Source: Lepidodermella squamata
Lineage: Eukaryota; Gastrotricha
Reading direction: 5' to 3'
Length of the DNA: 64,000 nucleotides
Assembly: GCA_047495785.1 (NCBI GenBank)
Contig: JBLDXI010000014.1
Span: 372,001-436,000, forward strand
Positions 20,114-31,598 of this stretch are shown here, in pieces; the first letter of the stretch is position 1, and each line of letters begins with the position of its first letter. The notes under the pieces are model-generated. The model was given only the letters and a program-made list of their open reading frames with translations, was not told the origin of the DNA and searched no databases. Made by a program: the position numbers and the translations under genes.

Positions 20114-22592
20114 TCAAAACCGCTGCGCAGCGTATTTCGTAACAGGATCTATGAATTCCTCTTCGCCCGCCGTGCAGGTATCGTGCGGTAATTGATCGTA
20201 AAAATGGTAAGATTCGTTGTCGTCGTCGTCTTTCGCCGGTGAATTTTGACATCGTAACTGGGAATTTTGGGGGCTATCCCTCGTGACCGTTACAGACCCG
20301 CCCGTTGCTACGGTGAAGGCGCGTGGTCGATGAGGCTTGCGGTGTCGATGTTTCCGAGAAGTAGAGTTCACCAGATGACAAGGACTTTCGTTAACATCGC
20401 CTATCCTCGCCGTCATACTTGTCGATCGGTCGATTTTCGGCGTTTGGCCAGCGTACGCCAAGATGGATGATTCATCGACTGATCGGCCTCGCCATATTGA
20501 TGTTACTTTTTCGCTGAAATATCGGTAAGACGGCCGAAAACCAATAACCGATATCCTGTTATCGCCATTTCCAGCTCGTTCAACATCATCTGGAATTATC
20601 GTTTCCGAGTTTGTTGGTAGAATCGATAGTTTGACAGTGTTTGAAATGCTCGAGAATGACCTGGCCCTTCGGGTCGGCGATGTCGCAGCTGGGGGGCCGC
20701 TACTCGCCATAGAAAACGACCCGGAAGGTCGACGCCTCAGGTAAATGAAAACAATAATAGCCGTGGCGATGGCGATGATAGCGGCGATGAACAAAACGAC
20801 ACCAACGATAATGAAAATAAGGCCTAAAGAGAAATGATGAAGCCTTCGGATAATATATAAGGCAAAATTACCAGTTTGAGAATCAATTGACGATGCGGTT
20901 GATGCTAAAGCAGCTTGTGCTACAGGTGTGGTCGAATTTCTCGCAAAGGTGCTGCCGACTGAAGTTAAATTCACCGGTCGGCTGATTAAGATTAAATTTT
21001 AAAATTTCGAAGTTAGCATTTTTTTAAATGCTTACTTCGTGGTTGCTGCTGATGACGGCCTTGAAATGAGAGTGATAGTAACAGTTGCATTCGGGTTGTT
21101 GTTAACCGTAGGTCGGTATGTGGAGGGCGGAGTTGCGAACAAGTCAAACGGCGTCGGAGGGTCGGCGAAGGGCAGCGGGTACAACGTGAAAGCCGCTGGG
21201 ATAGGCCGACGAGCCGGTGTGGCTTGAGGTACCGGGTAAACTGACATATTATTCGAATTGATGGTATAGGGCGACCGAACAGTGGTCGTCGTGCTGGTGA
21301 CATTTGTCGAGGAATCCGCCATTGGAGACCCAGAAAGCTGTTTCGAACTAGTTCTCGCTCTCAAGAAAACTGAATTAGAAAAAATAAGATAGTAAAGGTA
21401 TCCTTAAAAAAGATGTGATAGGCTTACGAGATAGGCCCGAGTGTATCGTCTCGAATAGCGGCGAACCTGGTGCTCGTTTATCAGATTTTCGCTGAAATTA
21501 CAACATATATTTTTAGGGACTTGTTTGTTTTTACGCGAACCTATTTACTCAACATGAAAACGATTTATATACCGGTATTATTAATGTAAGCACCTGACCA
21601 TCCATCAGGTAGAGGTATAAGAAGCGACTTACAAACATGGGCCGTATTTTTTCAGTGTGGCAAAAGCGGTGAGTCGGACGCAGCAGCAGCTGGTACAAAC
21701 TTATTGCCTGGCGCTTGTCGTTATTCACGCAACGCACGCGCGTGAACGGCGGCGAGCTGATAGTCAGTAGGCGATCGAGCGGCGATGATACATAGATCGG
21801 CGTTATTCTACGATGCGGCTGCTGCCCATTCGTCGATTTTAGTAAAGCTACACCGGCCGGGTTATTAGCAAGCATATCGACATGGTGCATTAGTTACATG
21901 ATTTTTCAGCTAAATTTACCTGGTTATGTCAGCAGTAAACAACTCTTCAATTTATTAAGGTGGCTCTTGGATAGCAAGAGCAATCAAAGGCGCCGACGAT
22001 GCGGAGATGAGAAAGCGGGCGAGTTATTATTGCGATGTGCGAATATATTGATAAATTGCTGTTATTATTTACTGGCAGACGTGTGCGGCAATAAAATGTA
22101 AATGTGCGGGAAGCGCCGGAATTGGCGCGGCTATTTAGCATGCGGGTGGGGCGCCAGGTGACTCGTCGGAGGAAAATTTCGATACAATACGCGAGAGCGT
22201 CGCGGCTCATGCTGGAATTAATTAAGTTCTGTTTTATTATCCCCATTGAAATAGTAATAATTGAATACAAGAGAGAGCGCGAGATCTTTGGCAAATCTTC
22301 GCTTTGATTTTTTACACATTGTCCATGATTTGTATATGCGAGTTCAACCATGAAATAGATCGGCGCAAGAGCCAGGAGTGCAGTAAACCAACAAAAATAC
22401 TAGAATCATATTGGCGAAAAATTGTTATTACAGATATGCTGCTTTATCACTTACCTGTCAGGCCCAATAAGATGATCATAAAAATTACTGATACAATGAG
22501 CCATGCCTATCATAGAAAGTAAGGCGTGATTTCTTTAGGGCTGCGTCTAATCGGCTTACCTCATAATCTTTGTGCGGGAACTCAGAACCCAT
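20114..22592 (-). CDS. Single-pass type I membrane protein, Ser/Thr-rich ectodomain, unknown function
   Basis: Exons 20114-20823, 20872-20981, 21036-21357, 22455-22506, 22560-22592; phases join and give 408 residues. Signal peptide MGSEFPHKDYEAWLIVSVIF then a Ser/Thr/Pro-rich ectodomain of ~150 residues (STTTTVRSPY and similar, several N-glycosylation sites, no Cys framework), a membrane segment (GLIFIIVGVVLFIAAIIAIA, about residues 175-200) and a ~205-residue basic cytoplasmic tail with an acidic end. The 48-nt intron 20824-20871 is in frame, so retention would add 16 residues before the membrane segment. The 1.1-kb intron between exons 2 and 3 is by far the longest in this gene. An alternative 5' reading through exons near 21425-21490 and 21647-21890 is possible. 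No family recognised. Confidence 0.7.
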
Positions 22593-23847
22593 TTGGCAGT
22601 CGTTGTGCGTGAATTTAGTTTTAAATATTGACCCGATATTGAAATTTTACACGTCTCTCTCGCGTTAAGATGTCAAAAAGTTGGTTATGGCCTAACAAAA
22701 AACGCCGTCGCACATTAAAATGCGCGGTTTTAAACAACCGTTTTGTAGCAGCAAAATACGACTACGGCACTTGCGGACTAAACGTGCGGGAGCATAATTT
22801 TGTTGTGCGAAAACAATACGATCGCCAAAAAATTGCCGTGCCACATTGTTAAACGGAAGTTAAGAATCAAAATGTTGCGAAGAGTTTTACGGCGCAAAAT
22901 AAAACGAGAGCCTGTATTGCGGCTGGTATAGCTCTGCCTCGAGAAGTTGCGGATTTAAATTTATTTCACATTTAATATTATTAATTCTACACTGGATGTG
23001 GTGAAACTCCATAACACCGAAAACCAAGTACCGAAACAATGATGTTCTTGGACCTGTTAATGAGCACGAACCTGGATTTCGAATATAATATTCAAGATCC
23101 AATTATTATACCGGTAGAGCTGGGAGAAAGTGGCGCTAGACCAGCATTTCCCATATGTAACGCAAACAAAGAAAATACAGGGAAAAGGGATCAAAAACTC
23201 TAAAATGAGAGGCGAAGTCATATTATCTCGTGGCCAGAAAAATTCAAAATAAAAATTTATCAAAATGCAATGAGAATAGTAGTCAAGTATGTCATTTGTC
23301 AATGGGATTGAAAAAAATTTGGTCAAACCGGGTAAAATACCGAAAATTACCGAACCAGTTACCATCGGGGAATTTCTCCATTGTCATTCTTCATGGTTTT
23401 CTCCGGTAAATTTTTCAATTCTCCGGTAAATTCGCGGACAAAAGATGGTAGTTCTCCCGATAGGTTTAATTTCGAAGCATTACAAAATAGAAAAAGGATT
23501 GCCCAACTTATTATGGGGCACGCTGTATACCAATTGGCACGGCTTCTGAGGTAAAGGTGGTAACCTGCATGAGTCTTGGCATGAATTCAATGAGTATCTT
23601 GAAAATTTTGATGTAACGCCGATAATTTGCGAAACCGCGATATATAACTAAATGTTTTCATTTTACCAAAATCTCCTTTATTCCAAATTGAGTTGATACG
23701 CACTTCAACGTTTAGTTTATCGAAGATCGATGAACGATTAAAAATCGATGCTGAGGGTTATAAATCATTAATAATTCACAACTTGAAGGTTGCAAAGCCT
23801 TAAGTTGGATCGCAATACAGCGTACTTGCTATGCCACAAGAACTGCA
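22593..23847. other. Intergenic region between two divergent membrane-protein genes
   Basis: About 1.25 kb. It holds a 60-codon frame at 22670-22852 with an ATG but no recognisable feature, and a hydrophobic minus-strand frame (23057-23365) that looks like chance. A short direct repeat TTCTCCGGTAAATT(T/C) occurs twice at about 23399-23432. Probably a shared promoter region. Confidence 0.5.
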
Positions 23848-24682
23848 ATGCACAAGAACTGGGTTCTAATAGCCGTCATATCTCTGCGTATTCAGATTTC
23901 TATCAGCGAAATAAATGGTAGGATTAATTGACATTTTATCCAAAATTTAATACCTTCATCACCAGAATTGAGAGAACTCGAGCGATTGCATATCAATTTC
24001 TGTTTCTTTTTTTTCAGTGAGAAGATGTTTTGCTATCGACTGGGTGCAATCGGCGACTCCTTTTCTGCGATTCGCTGAATCCCAACTCGGCAATATGTGC
24101 TGTGCGAAGGCGCGAAAAGATGGCCGCTCGCGCCTACTAAGTTTTTGCGACTCGCAGTGCTACGACAATCGAACGGCCGTTTTAACAAGCGAAACTCAGT
24201 ACCCAGTCTGCTTGAATAACAACTACCAGTTCCGCGGCATTGTCGCCACCACGTCGACCAACTGCAACTGGCAAACTATGACCGACTGTTTCTGCTGCTG
24301 GGCGTCGTCGAAATGCGGCGATTGCCCGGTGGAAAAAGAAAACCAGCGCATGTTCAACATCTCAATCTCAAATAACCTGAACCTTGCCAATAAAACACTG
24401 CTCGGCGTGACAACCACCAAAGCATCAAATTTGCCGACTACAACAATGCTGGCAAATGCTTTGGAAATAGGACTTGGCGTCGGGCTCGGTGTTGGCGGCG
24501 CTGTGATCATTGGCGCGGTTTGTGCTGCGATTTTCTGCGTCAAGCGAGGCGGAATTCGAGGCGTGTCTGATGTGACGACTCGATACACACTTTCGACTCC
24601 TCGCTATAACCGCTCGTCGCCAGAATTTTACACATCATTCACGAATTTACAATCTCCAAGAGTTGAAGAAATTCGATTCTAA
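23848..24682 (+). CDS. Small Cys-rich type I membrane protein, unknown function
   Basis: Exons 23848-23917 and 24018-24682 (100-nt intron, phase 1), 244 residues. Exon 1 is a signal peptide (MHKNWVLIAVISLRIQISIS). The ectodomain (~130 residues) has about 14 Cys, including CCAKARKDG, CDSQCYDN and a dense CFCCWASSKCGDC cluster, with N-glycosylation sites. The membrane segment is glycine-zipper-like (GLGVGLGVGGAVIIGAVC, around residues 170-195), which suggests helix packing or oligomerisation. The tail is ~50 residues with Tyr and Ser/Thr. I do not recognise the Cys pattern. AATAAA at 24742-24747 follows the stop by 60 bp. Confidence 0.8.
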
Positions 24683-24741
24683 CATCTAGTTCTGTTCATT
24701 GCTCCCCGAAACCGATGGTTCTATCCTATTTTTGATTTCGC

Positions 24742-24747
24742 AATAAA
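24742..24747 (+). terminator. Polyadenylation signal
   Basis: AATAAA 60 bp after the stop of the small membrane-protein gene and about 180 bp before the next gene on the same strand. Confidence 0.6.
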
Positions 24748-24920
24748 AAGCCAAGCCATCAATTTGAGTGTTGCATTTTGCCATGACGTAAGGGTGGGAA
24801 TTTCTAAAAAGACCTCGTGTTAGGCAACACGTTTCGAAGCTAGACGTAACGCTCTGATATACTTAATCGATTTCATTCCATCTAATTTTACTGATCAAAA
24901 CATTTTGGATACACTACATT

Positions 24921-25740
24921 ATGGCGAGATTATTCATGCTATTTTTGGTCGTTTTTGTTTTGTTTTTCACTTCGTCCCATCAGCAAACGGATAGGTTTTT
25001 CGCGAACGTTTTGGACAAAGCGGGACCGGAACGATCGGAATCTCAGTATGGCGTCGCCAACATTAACGAACGAGGCTTTCTAAGCCTAGCTGCTGCCATC
25101 GTTCCTTCAATCTTATCTCTATTCAAGAAAAGTGGCGGTCCCAGTATTGGAGGTATTCACTTGACACATTTTTGCAAAGCGAATTTCCTAATCAGAGGCG
25201 TTTTTCAGGCCCTCTTTGTCCGAAGGTGAAGCAAAACGCCCAATTCGTGGATCAAGCCAGCGATTTCGACGCGGAATCTTACTCCCGACGCCGGCGTGAA
25301 GTTGGCGAAGAAGCCGAGCCCGCTGAAACTGCCGAGGAGCTCGAACCAGGATCTGCCCAAAACTCAACAAACGAGGTTACCGAAATCATTAAAATGTATC
25401 AATGTCCTAATTTGGTTGTTTTCAGGCCGTGCGATTTGGTTTCTACGGAGCTAGGGCTAAGCCAGGTGCCTTGTCGCGATCTCAACGCCACGCTTGCCGT
25501 CGTCACCAGGACTGCTCGAGATACGGCAAGGTCTGCTGTCCAGAGGGCACCGGGACCCGATCATTCACATGCCGCGCTCCCGTGCTTCACATGCAACCGG
25601 CGGGTAACGGCATTTTGATCAAACCACCGAAGCAGCAGCAACAACAGCAGCAGTTTCGGCCGCAAAGTCAGTCAAACTATCAACAACCCAATGACCAGTT
25701 CGACAATGCTGATTTTGACAATGCCAACGACTACTCCTGA
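24921..25740 (+). CDS. Secreted WAP-like cysteine protein 1 of tandem cluster
   Basis: Exons 24921-25152, 25209-25375, 25426-25740, 237 residues. Signal peptide MARLFMLFLVVFVLFFTSSH; a linker ending in a phase-1 intron; then GPLCPK (the xCPx segment shared by the cluster); a furin-type site YSRRRREV followed by a Glu-rich acidic stretch; then CRRHQDCSRYGKVCCPEG...C, spacing C-x5-C-x6-CC-x10-C; finally a Gln/Asn-rich tail. The Cys pattern resembles the core of a WAP four-disulfide domain but is shorter. WAP-like domains often inhibit proteases or kill microbes; whether this one does is unknown. It is the first of four same-strand genes with this plan. AATAAA at 25814-25819. Confidence 0.85.
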
Positions 25741-25813
25741 GTAAAATTTGCCTACAACTCCGCGCGATTGATATGAACATCAGTTGTAGTATCACCTTTG
25801 TTGATAATGAGTA

Positions 25814-25819
25814 AATAAA
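25814..25819 (+). terminator. Polyadenylation signal
   Basis: AATAAA 74 bp downstream of the stop of cluster gene 1 and 115 bp before the ATG of cluster gene 2. Confidence 0.6.
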
Positions 25820-25933
25820 ACGAAGCTGATTGGCAAATAAAATTGGTAGCATGTGGTGCACCACTTTAGCAGCAAGTTGCAATTGCATTTCGGTCATTTT
25901 ACTCCATTTTGTTGTGGTTTCAATTTATCTGGA

Positions 25934-26886
25934 ATGCTTGGGTTTCTCCTGTTAATTATTTCGGTTAGCGATGTTGCTGGTAAACCAATAATTATAGGTC
26001 TACTACCGCCGAACTTTGTCCTACGACGTCCCGCTGCCGTTATCCGACCGCCATCCAATGACCGAGCCGTGAATTTCGTCAATGAAGGAGACCTGCGCAT
26101 GATGTGGGCCAATCAGCAGTACTATTACAATGGTCCAGTTGGTAATAAACTATCTAAGGTTAACTTAGCGAATAGTGAGCCTATTTTGCCATCAGGGCCG
26201 TGCCCCTTCTATGATACCGATATAAACGCGCAAAATACTCAGGAAATTGTGTACGACAACAGACCAGGAGCGGGACAACTCCCTGGCGGAGGTCGGTTCA
26301 ACCAGCCAGGTGAGGACTTATCGATGTCCGGCAATAATGCCCTGAGACCGAATTCGCGAATGGTTCGTCCTATTACAACGACAGGTAAACTTTCCAATTT
26401 TAAACGATTAGCACTTATATTGTAAACGCAGCTGGAAACATCAGCGACTCAGAATATCGGTAAGAAAAACTTTGGTTGAATTATTCCTGAACCAATCATT
26501 TGCTTTTTTCTGATTCAGTGGTGAAGTCATTGAATACCCTGAGGTTTGCTTTGTACGTGGATTTAAGCGCCCATTTTAATTATTTTTGCCAGAATGAAAG
26601 TACGGATCGCGCATATGACGGCCGGGCAATCCGCGAGTCCGTGGAGGACAACCGAAATTCGGAATGGCTGCGGCAACAAGGAAATGCAAACGGTTTTCTG
26701 CCCATTTGCAACAACGACGGCGACTGTTCACGCCTGAGTCAGCAAACGAATCAGTGGCTGATCTGTTGCCCGCTTGGCCGACTACGGCGAATTTACACCT
26801 GCATGCTGCCGGCTCGAGGCTACGGTTCTAACATGTTTTACAACGGCGGCTACAATGGAGCCAACCAATTTTATGGTGGAAAATGA
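25934..26886 (+). CDS. Secreted WAP-like cysteine protein 2 of tandem cluster
   Basis: Exons 25934-26141, 26196-26384, 26432-26459, 26519-26543, 26593-26886, 247 residues. I chose the ATG at 25934 because it starts a signal peptide (MLGFLLLIISVSDVAG); the frame is open further upstream without an ATG in frame. The xCPx segment is GPCPFYD, again directly after a phase-1 intron. This member lacks the RRRR site seen in the other three. The C-terminal domain is CNNDGDCSRLSQQTNQWLI then CCPLG...C, with a longer loop between the second Cys and the CC pair (12 residues). The tail is Gly/Tyr/Asn-rich. Two internal exons are only 28 and 25 nt. The 54-nt first intron is stop-free and a multiple of three. 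Confidence 0.8.
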
Positions 26887-28082
26887 GACCTCTTCTCTTT
26901 TACCATTTAACTTGGATGATACTGTCGCTTTTCCGCGCTTATCGGGCTTGGGAGCCTCGACGGAAGGTTCAACCCTTCATCGTTCTTTACACTAGTTGTT
27001 TTGTTTGAATACTTCGAAGTAAAATTGAAGATCGACTGCGCGTAATACATATTTTGATTGGAAAAATTAAATTTTGAATGTGGGAGCGAGAGCATCAATC
27101 ACCATTAAAAGAGAGGGCAACTGGCGACTTCGCGTCGAAATTCTGCATAGTGCGCACATAATCGACGAATAGAATATATGACCAGCTTTCAATCATTTGC
27201 AGCCGAAAAATAGCCGAAAAAGACGGAATAGGAGTTGGGAAAAAGCAGACCAGGGAGGGCCGGCTTAAGGAAACAACGATCAATCCTAATAAGACGCAAA
27301 CGGGTTTTTAGACTAATCACCAAGTTCTTCCGCGACTTCGCAAAACGTGTCGAACTACCGCAGTCACTCATGTGCGACATCGTCATTTCAACGATAAAAG
27401 ACTCATGCAAAATCATAAATAATCATCTGTACAGAAAGAATTAGTCAAATGTAAATACCCGTGTCTATAGGCAAACTGTTACTTAGTTTCAGTCGGATCA
27501 TTGTTTTAACAATAAACTACCCTAGAAGAAAGTCCAGCGTCGTGGAAAGGTTGTAAGCCTAAAGGTTTCCAAATTATTCAGCACTTCAGAATGACGATAA
27601 AAGCAGACCGGTAAAATATTTACCCATTTTACTCATGCAGCTGCAAGTCGTCCAATTTGTACCTATTAGAATCTCATCCTCACCATACTACAGGTTCAAG
27701 CCACAGGTTCAGTATATGTAGGATTGACGTGTATATTCAACTCAAAACTCATGCCATCATTCAACTTTCCATTTTACTTCAAGCTATGAGATTCAATCCT
27801 ATCTATATGATCCTAACAAGATCATCTTAACAATCCTAAGAAATTCATTCTAACAGATGACAAGGTGGAAGTTTTCGCAGAACTTCGAAATATGGCGCAA
27901 GGTGATTACGCCTCAATCACGCAGCTAGCCAAACATCTGGCTCGTAAAATCAAATATTTTTGTTAGCTCAGCTCTCGTGTCTCGATGTGACCTGTTATAA
28001 AGGGTGACCTTATCGAGTTTAAGATTATCATTCTGCTCGTCGCAAAATCTGAATTCAGCGGTTAGACTGAACTTGACAGAGA
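26887..28082. other. Spacer within the WAP-like cluster
   Basis: About 1.2 kb with no supported gene. A short open stretch at 27817-27966 (…DKVEVFAELRNMAQGDYAS…) reads like protein but has no ATG and no splice context; it may be a remnant. Nothing else recognised. Confidence 0.5.
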
Positions 28083-28906
28083 ATGTCGCTGAAGGATTTA
28101 ACTATTAGTCTCATAATCACCCTTCTGCTATGCAAAGTAAGTTCTTCTGCTGAGGCTAGATCAGAATCCTCGGAAGATCGCAATTTCGGATTCAACCAAC
28201 CTGGAATGTTCGGTTATAATAATGGCATGTATGGTCCAGGAAATGGCGGTAAGTATGAGCTAACTAGCGCATGCAAATCGCTATGAGTGGTTGTTTTTAG
28301 TACCTCCCGAATTGGTTTGCCCAGCCCCCCACGAAGCGCTGATTGGTGAGTTCTCGATGATTTTCCCTGTAATTTTGTACTCACTCATAAAAATTTGATT
28401 ATAGCCTATCTTCGCGCTGGCCCTTGCGCCAATGATCCCGTTTTCGAAGCGGCGTCACCAACGGGAGGAAACGGGTTCGTACCAGGAGCTAGGATTCGCC
28501 GACGGCGTGATGCGCCAATTATCGAAGAAATTGTTGATCCTGATTCAGTCGTAAGCATATCGCTGCGAAAATGTTCAGCTTTTTATAATTCTTTTACCAC
28601 AGGTCGTTGAAGTGCCAACTGACAAGGTAGGATTTTTCATTACATGCTTTTGGGTGTTGTGATTGATTCTGTTGAGTATAGCCAACGATCCCTGCTGTAA
28701 CTACCGGAGTCCCCCTCGCGATGACTGTAGCACCACCTGCGGCTCGCCAGCAGCGCTTTCGGTCGCTTTGCGCTAATGACCAGCAATGTCCCGGCGGTTA
28801 TCTATGCTGCCCAACTGGCTTAGAACGCTTTGTGTGCTCGATCCCTGTTCGACGTGGCGCTCCTGCTCCAGTTAATCCTTGGCAGATGGGAGGAATGGGC
28901 CGCTGA
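28083..28906 (+). CDS. Secreted WAP-like cysteine protein 3 of tandem cluster
   Basis: Exons 28083-28248, 28301-28345, 28405-28550, 28603-28626, 28682-28906, 201 residues. Signal peptide MSLKDLTISLIITLLLCKVS; Asn/Gly/Met linker; xCPx segment ELVCPAPH on a 45-nt exon; a second Cys in AGPCANDPV; furin-type site ARIRRRRDAP followed by an acidic strand (IIEEIVDPDSV); then CANDQQCPGGYLCCPTG...C (C-x5-C-x5-CC-x8-C) and a short Gly/Met tail. The RRRR-plus-acidic order matches genes 1 and 4, suggesting a proprotein cleaved to release the C-terminal Cys domain. The 24-nt exon between acidic segment and Cys domain has a 39-nt counterpart in gene 4. Confidence 0.85.
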
Positions 28907-29937
28907 AAATGATCAGCAGAGACTCAACTGACTCAACTCTTGCGTTTTTATTGTTGTTTTACATTTTTGAAAATCTGGAAAGAAATAAACATGAGATATA
29001 ACCCATCATATCTTAATTATTTTCATAGAAGAATAGTTGAATCAACTAGTTTTGACCGTGAAATTGATGAATACATTGATTCCATTGATGGGCGAAAAAC
29101 TAGAAGCGGAACCAATATGTTTAAACGGAGCTAACAGCTAGTGGAGCTGAGAAGAGCGAATGCTGGGAATTTTTCAACTTTCGTAACTTGTCAAAAACTT
29201 TTCATCAATGCGCAGAAAATAGCACAGAATTATTGATAATGTCGTTACCAAGATCAGTCTGAATATTCTCGGAAAACTCATTTTTTGGCTCAATTAAAAT
29301 TTAATCTGGGTTCCACAACGGCAAAACACAAGAAAGCCCGAAAATATGCCGACAGTAACACAACTACTACGCCGATAAAATTGATCTGCAAACCTGACGC
29401 GGAGCTTTTACCACCCATTTCATTTTGAAACCCTCGGCAAAAAGTCAGGAATATTTTCAATGATTCATTTTATCTAATTTCCATGACGTTTCCTAAAACG
29501 GTACTAAAACGGCGCGCCAAACGTCCCAGGTTCCATCTTCAGTACGAATCGGCAGCAACCCTGAAAAAACATGAAGAAGAAGCTCATCAAAATTAATGCT
29601 CAAACCCCAAATTTATTGAGAGTGGAGAGTGGAAAAGTTGGGAAGCTTCTATAAACATATTTTAGATTGGGCTACCACACCTTCACCGTATTTTGCGCGC
29701 GTGCCGTAAATTATCTAAACATGGCGCGATATAGGACGAGTGAAGCGTGCCTGTAAATTAAACGTAATCAGGTGTTCGCGCGCGCGCCCTCAACCAGATG
29801 GGCTCGTGTCAAGTTATGGCAGCCCTCTTCAAACTAGTTTTTAGTCACATAGATATGACGCATTTCTAGCACATCTTTTATTTCAAATTCAATGTTTCCT
29901 ATAACTTTTAAATCATTTGCCTATAGAACATTTTATC
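28907..29937. other. Spacer within the WAP-like cluster
   Basis: About 1 kb. No gene, RNA gene or repeat family recognised; a GCGCGCGCGC run lies near 29777. Confidence 0.5.
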
Positions 29938-31598
29938 ATGACAACAACAATCGCAGTTTTTGCCGTCGTCGCTTTGTTGGGACGTAGCTCATTCGGTCAA
30001 AACATGGCTGGAATGGGTGGTAATATGGGCGGCCCAGGAATGGGTGGCATGGGCGGACCTGGCATGGGAATGGGTATGGGAATGCCTGGAGGTGACATGA
30101 GTGGCATGGGCGGTGGCATGGGCATGCCTGGTGCTGGTGCTATGGGCGGCTATCCCGGTGCTGGAATGAACAATCCAGGTAAAGAATGAAGCCTTTAATA
30201 TCTTATTTCTTTACCCACTCATAATCGTAGGGTACGGAATGGGAGCAGGTGCCCAAGGATATGGCCCGATGGGAGGTTTGCTTTATCCTAAGAGGTGGTT
30301 CGCTTTTTTACTTTTTTCGCACAGGACAAGGAGGACTTTCGTGTCCGCCAATCGGAGGGGCCATGAACCCAGGTTATTCGAACGTCTTTTACATTATATC
30401 ATATTTTAATTAAATTAATTATTTGCTTTTCACAGGATTCGGACAGCCTGGATTCGGCCAACCTGGTTTCGGCCAGCCTGGTGAGTAACCAAGATCTTTT
30501 AGGTTTCTCTGAACATTCGGCTTTATTTAGGCATGGGAATGAATGGCATGGGCGACATGTCCGGTATGAACGGCATGCAGGGCATGAATGGTATGCAAGG
30601 CATGAACGGCGGTATGCAAGGCATGAACGGCGGTATGCAAGGCATGAACGGCGGCATGCAGGGCATGAACGGCATGAACGGTATGGGTATGCAAGGCGGC
30701 ATGAACGGGATGAACCCCATGGGTGATATGAGTGGCATGGGACGTCGCCGGCGAGCCGCCGATGAAGAGCTGACGATCGAAATCGTTGAAAACGATGGAA
30801 CTGTGAGGAGCCTTTAGTTTGCTTTGACATATCACTTATCTGAATCCTCTTGCCTTTTGCCAGCCCGCACCGCCTACAAACGTCGAATCCAGGGGAGATA
30901 ATGTGAGTAATACTACTTGAATTGATCGCTGTGATCTTCCATGTTGACCTGATTGATGATTTTGCCATCATTTGAATGTGATTTTTATTAGGCTGCACCT
31001 GCAGGTTCAGATGCCGACTCGCTTATTTCTCAAATTGAAAACACTGGTGAATCATTCCCGTCATCTGCTGGTAACTCCGCTCCTACCCAAGAAGCCGGAA
31101 ATCTGCCAGAGCAAAAAGCCCGCAAAAACCAAGGTGGTAACAACGCAGTTTGCATGAACGACCAGCAGTGCTCGAATGGCCTGATGTGTTGCCCGACGAA
31201 CTCGGGTCGCAACTTGTGCACGGCGCCGATCCGTAGCGGAATGGCTGGCATGGATCCGAATATGATGGGTAAATATGAACTTTTGAATTAATCGAAATTG
31301 CTCATCAATTGTTAATTTTATAGGCGCCGGAATGGGAGCTCCAGGCATGGGAAACATGGGCATGGGTATGGGTGGTGCAGGAATGGGTGCCATGGGTATG
31401 GGTCCTGGAATGGGCGCTCCTGGTATGGGTAACCCGGGAATGGGTGGTGCCGGAATGGGTGGCATGGGTATGGGGCCAGGTATGGGATCTCCGGGAATGG
31501 GTGGCCCTGGTATGGGTGGCCCTGGTATGGGTGGTCCGGGTATGGGTGGTAATATGGGTGGCATGGGGCCTGGTGGAATGGGCGGCCGTCGTCGCTGA
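29938..31598 (+). CDS. Secreted Gly/Met-repeat protein with WAP-like domain (cluster gene 4)
   Basis: Exons 29938-30178, 30231-30275, 30325-30372, 30436-30480, 30531-30802, 30864-30902, 30992-31268, 31324-31598, 413 residues. Signal peptide MTTTIAVFAVVALLGRSSFG; Gly/Met-rich block 1 (GMGGPGMG units); xCPx segment GGLSCPPIGG; GFGQP repeats (three copies on one 45-nt exon); block 2 of GMQGMNG repeats; RRRR site (GRRRRAADEE) with acidic strand; the Cys domain VCMNDQQCSNGLMCCPT...C; and a final block of GMGGPGMG repeats ending GGRRR. It keeps the cluster plan but inserts repeat exons. Gly/Met-rich repeats suggest a structural, adhesive, cuticular or shell material with the Cys domain as cross-link or protease guard; this is inference. 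The 45-nt second exon matches the 45-nt exon of gene 3. AATAAA at 31788-31793. Confidence 0.88.

Noticed and set aside
21425-21890. Extra 5' exons (ATG at 21890) for the membrane protein at 20.1-22.6 kb
   Set aside because: They can be spliced in frame but give a start without a signal peptide; the exon pair at 22455-22592 joins in the right phase and supplies one.
22670-22852. 60-codon plus frame with ATG
   Set aside because: Basic, no recognisable feature, no paralogue in the window; not better than chance.
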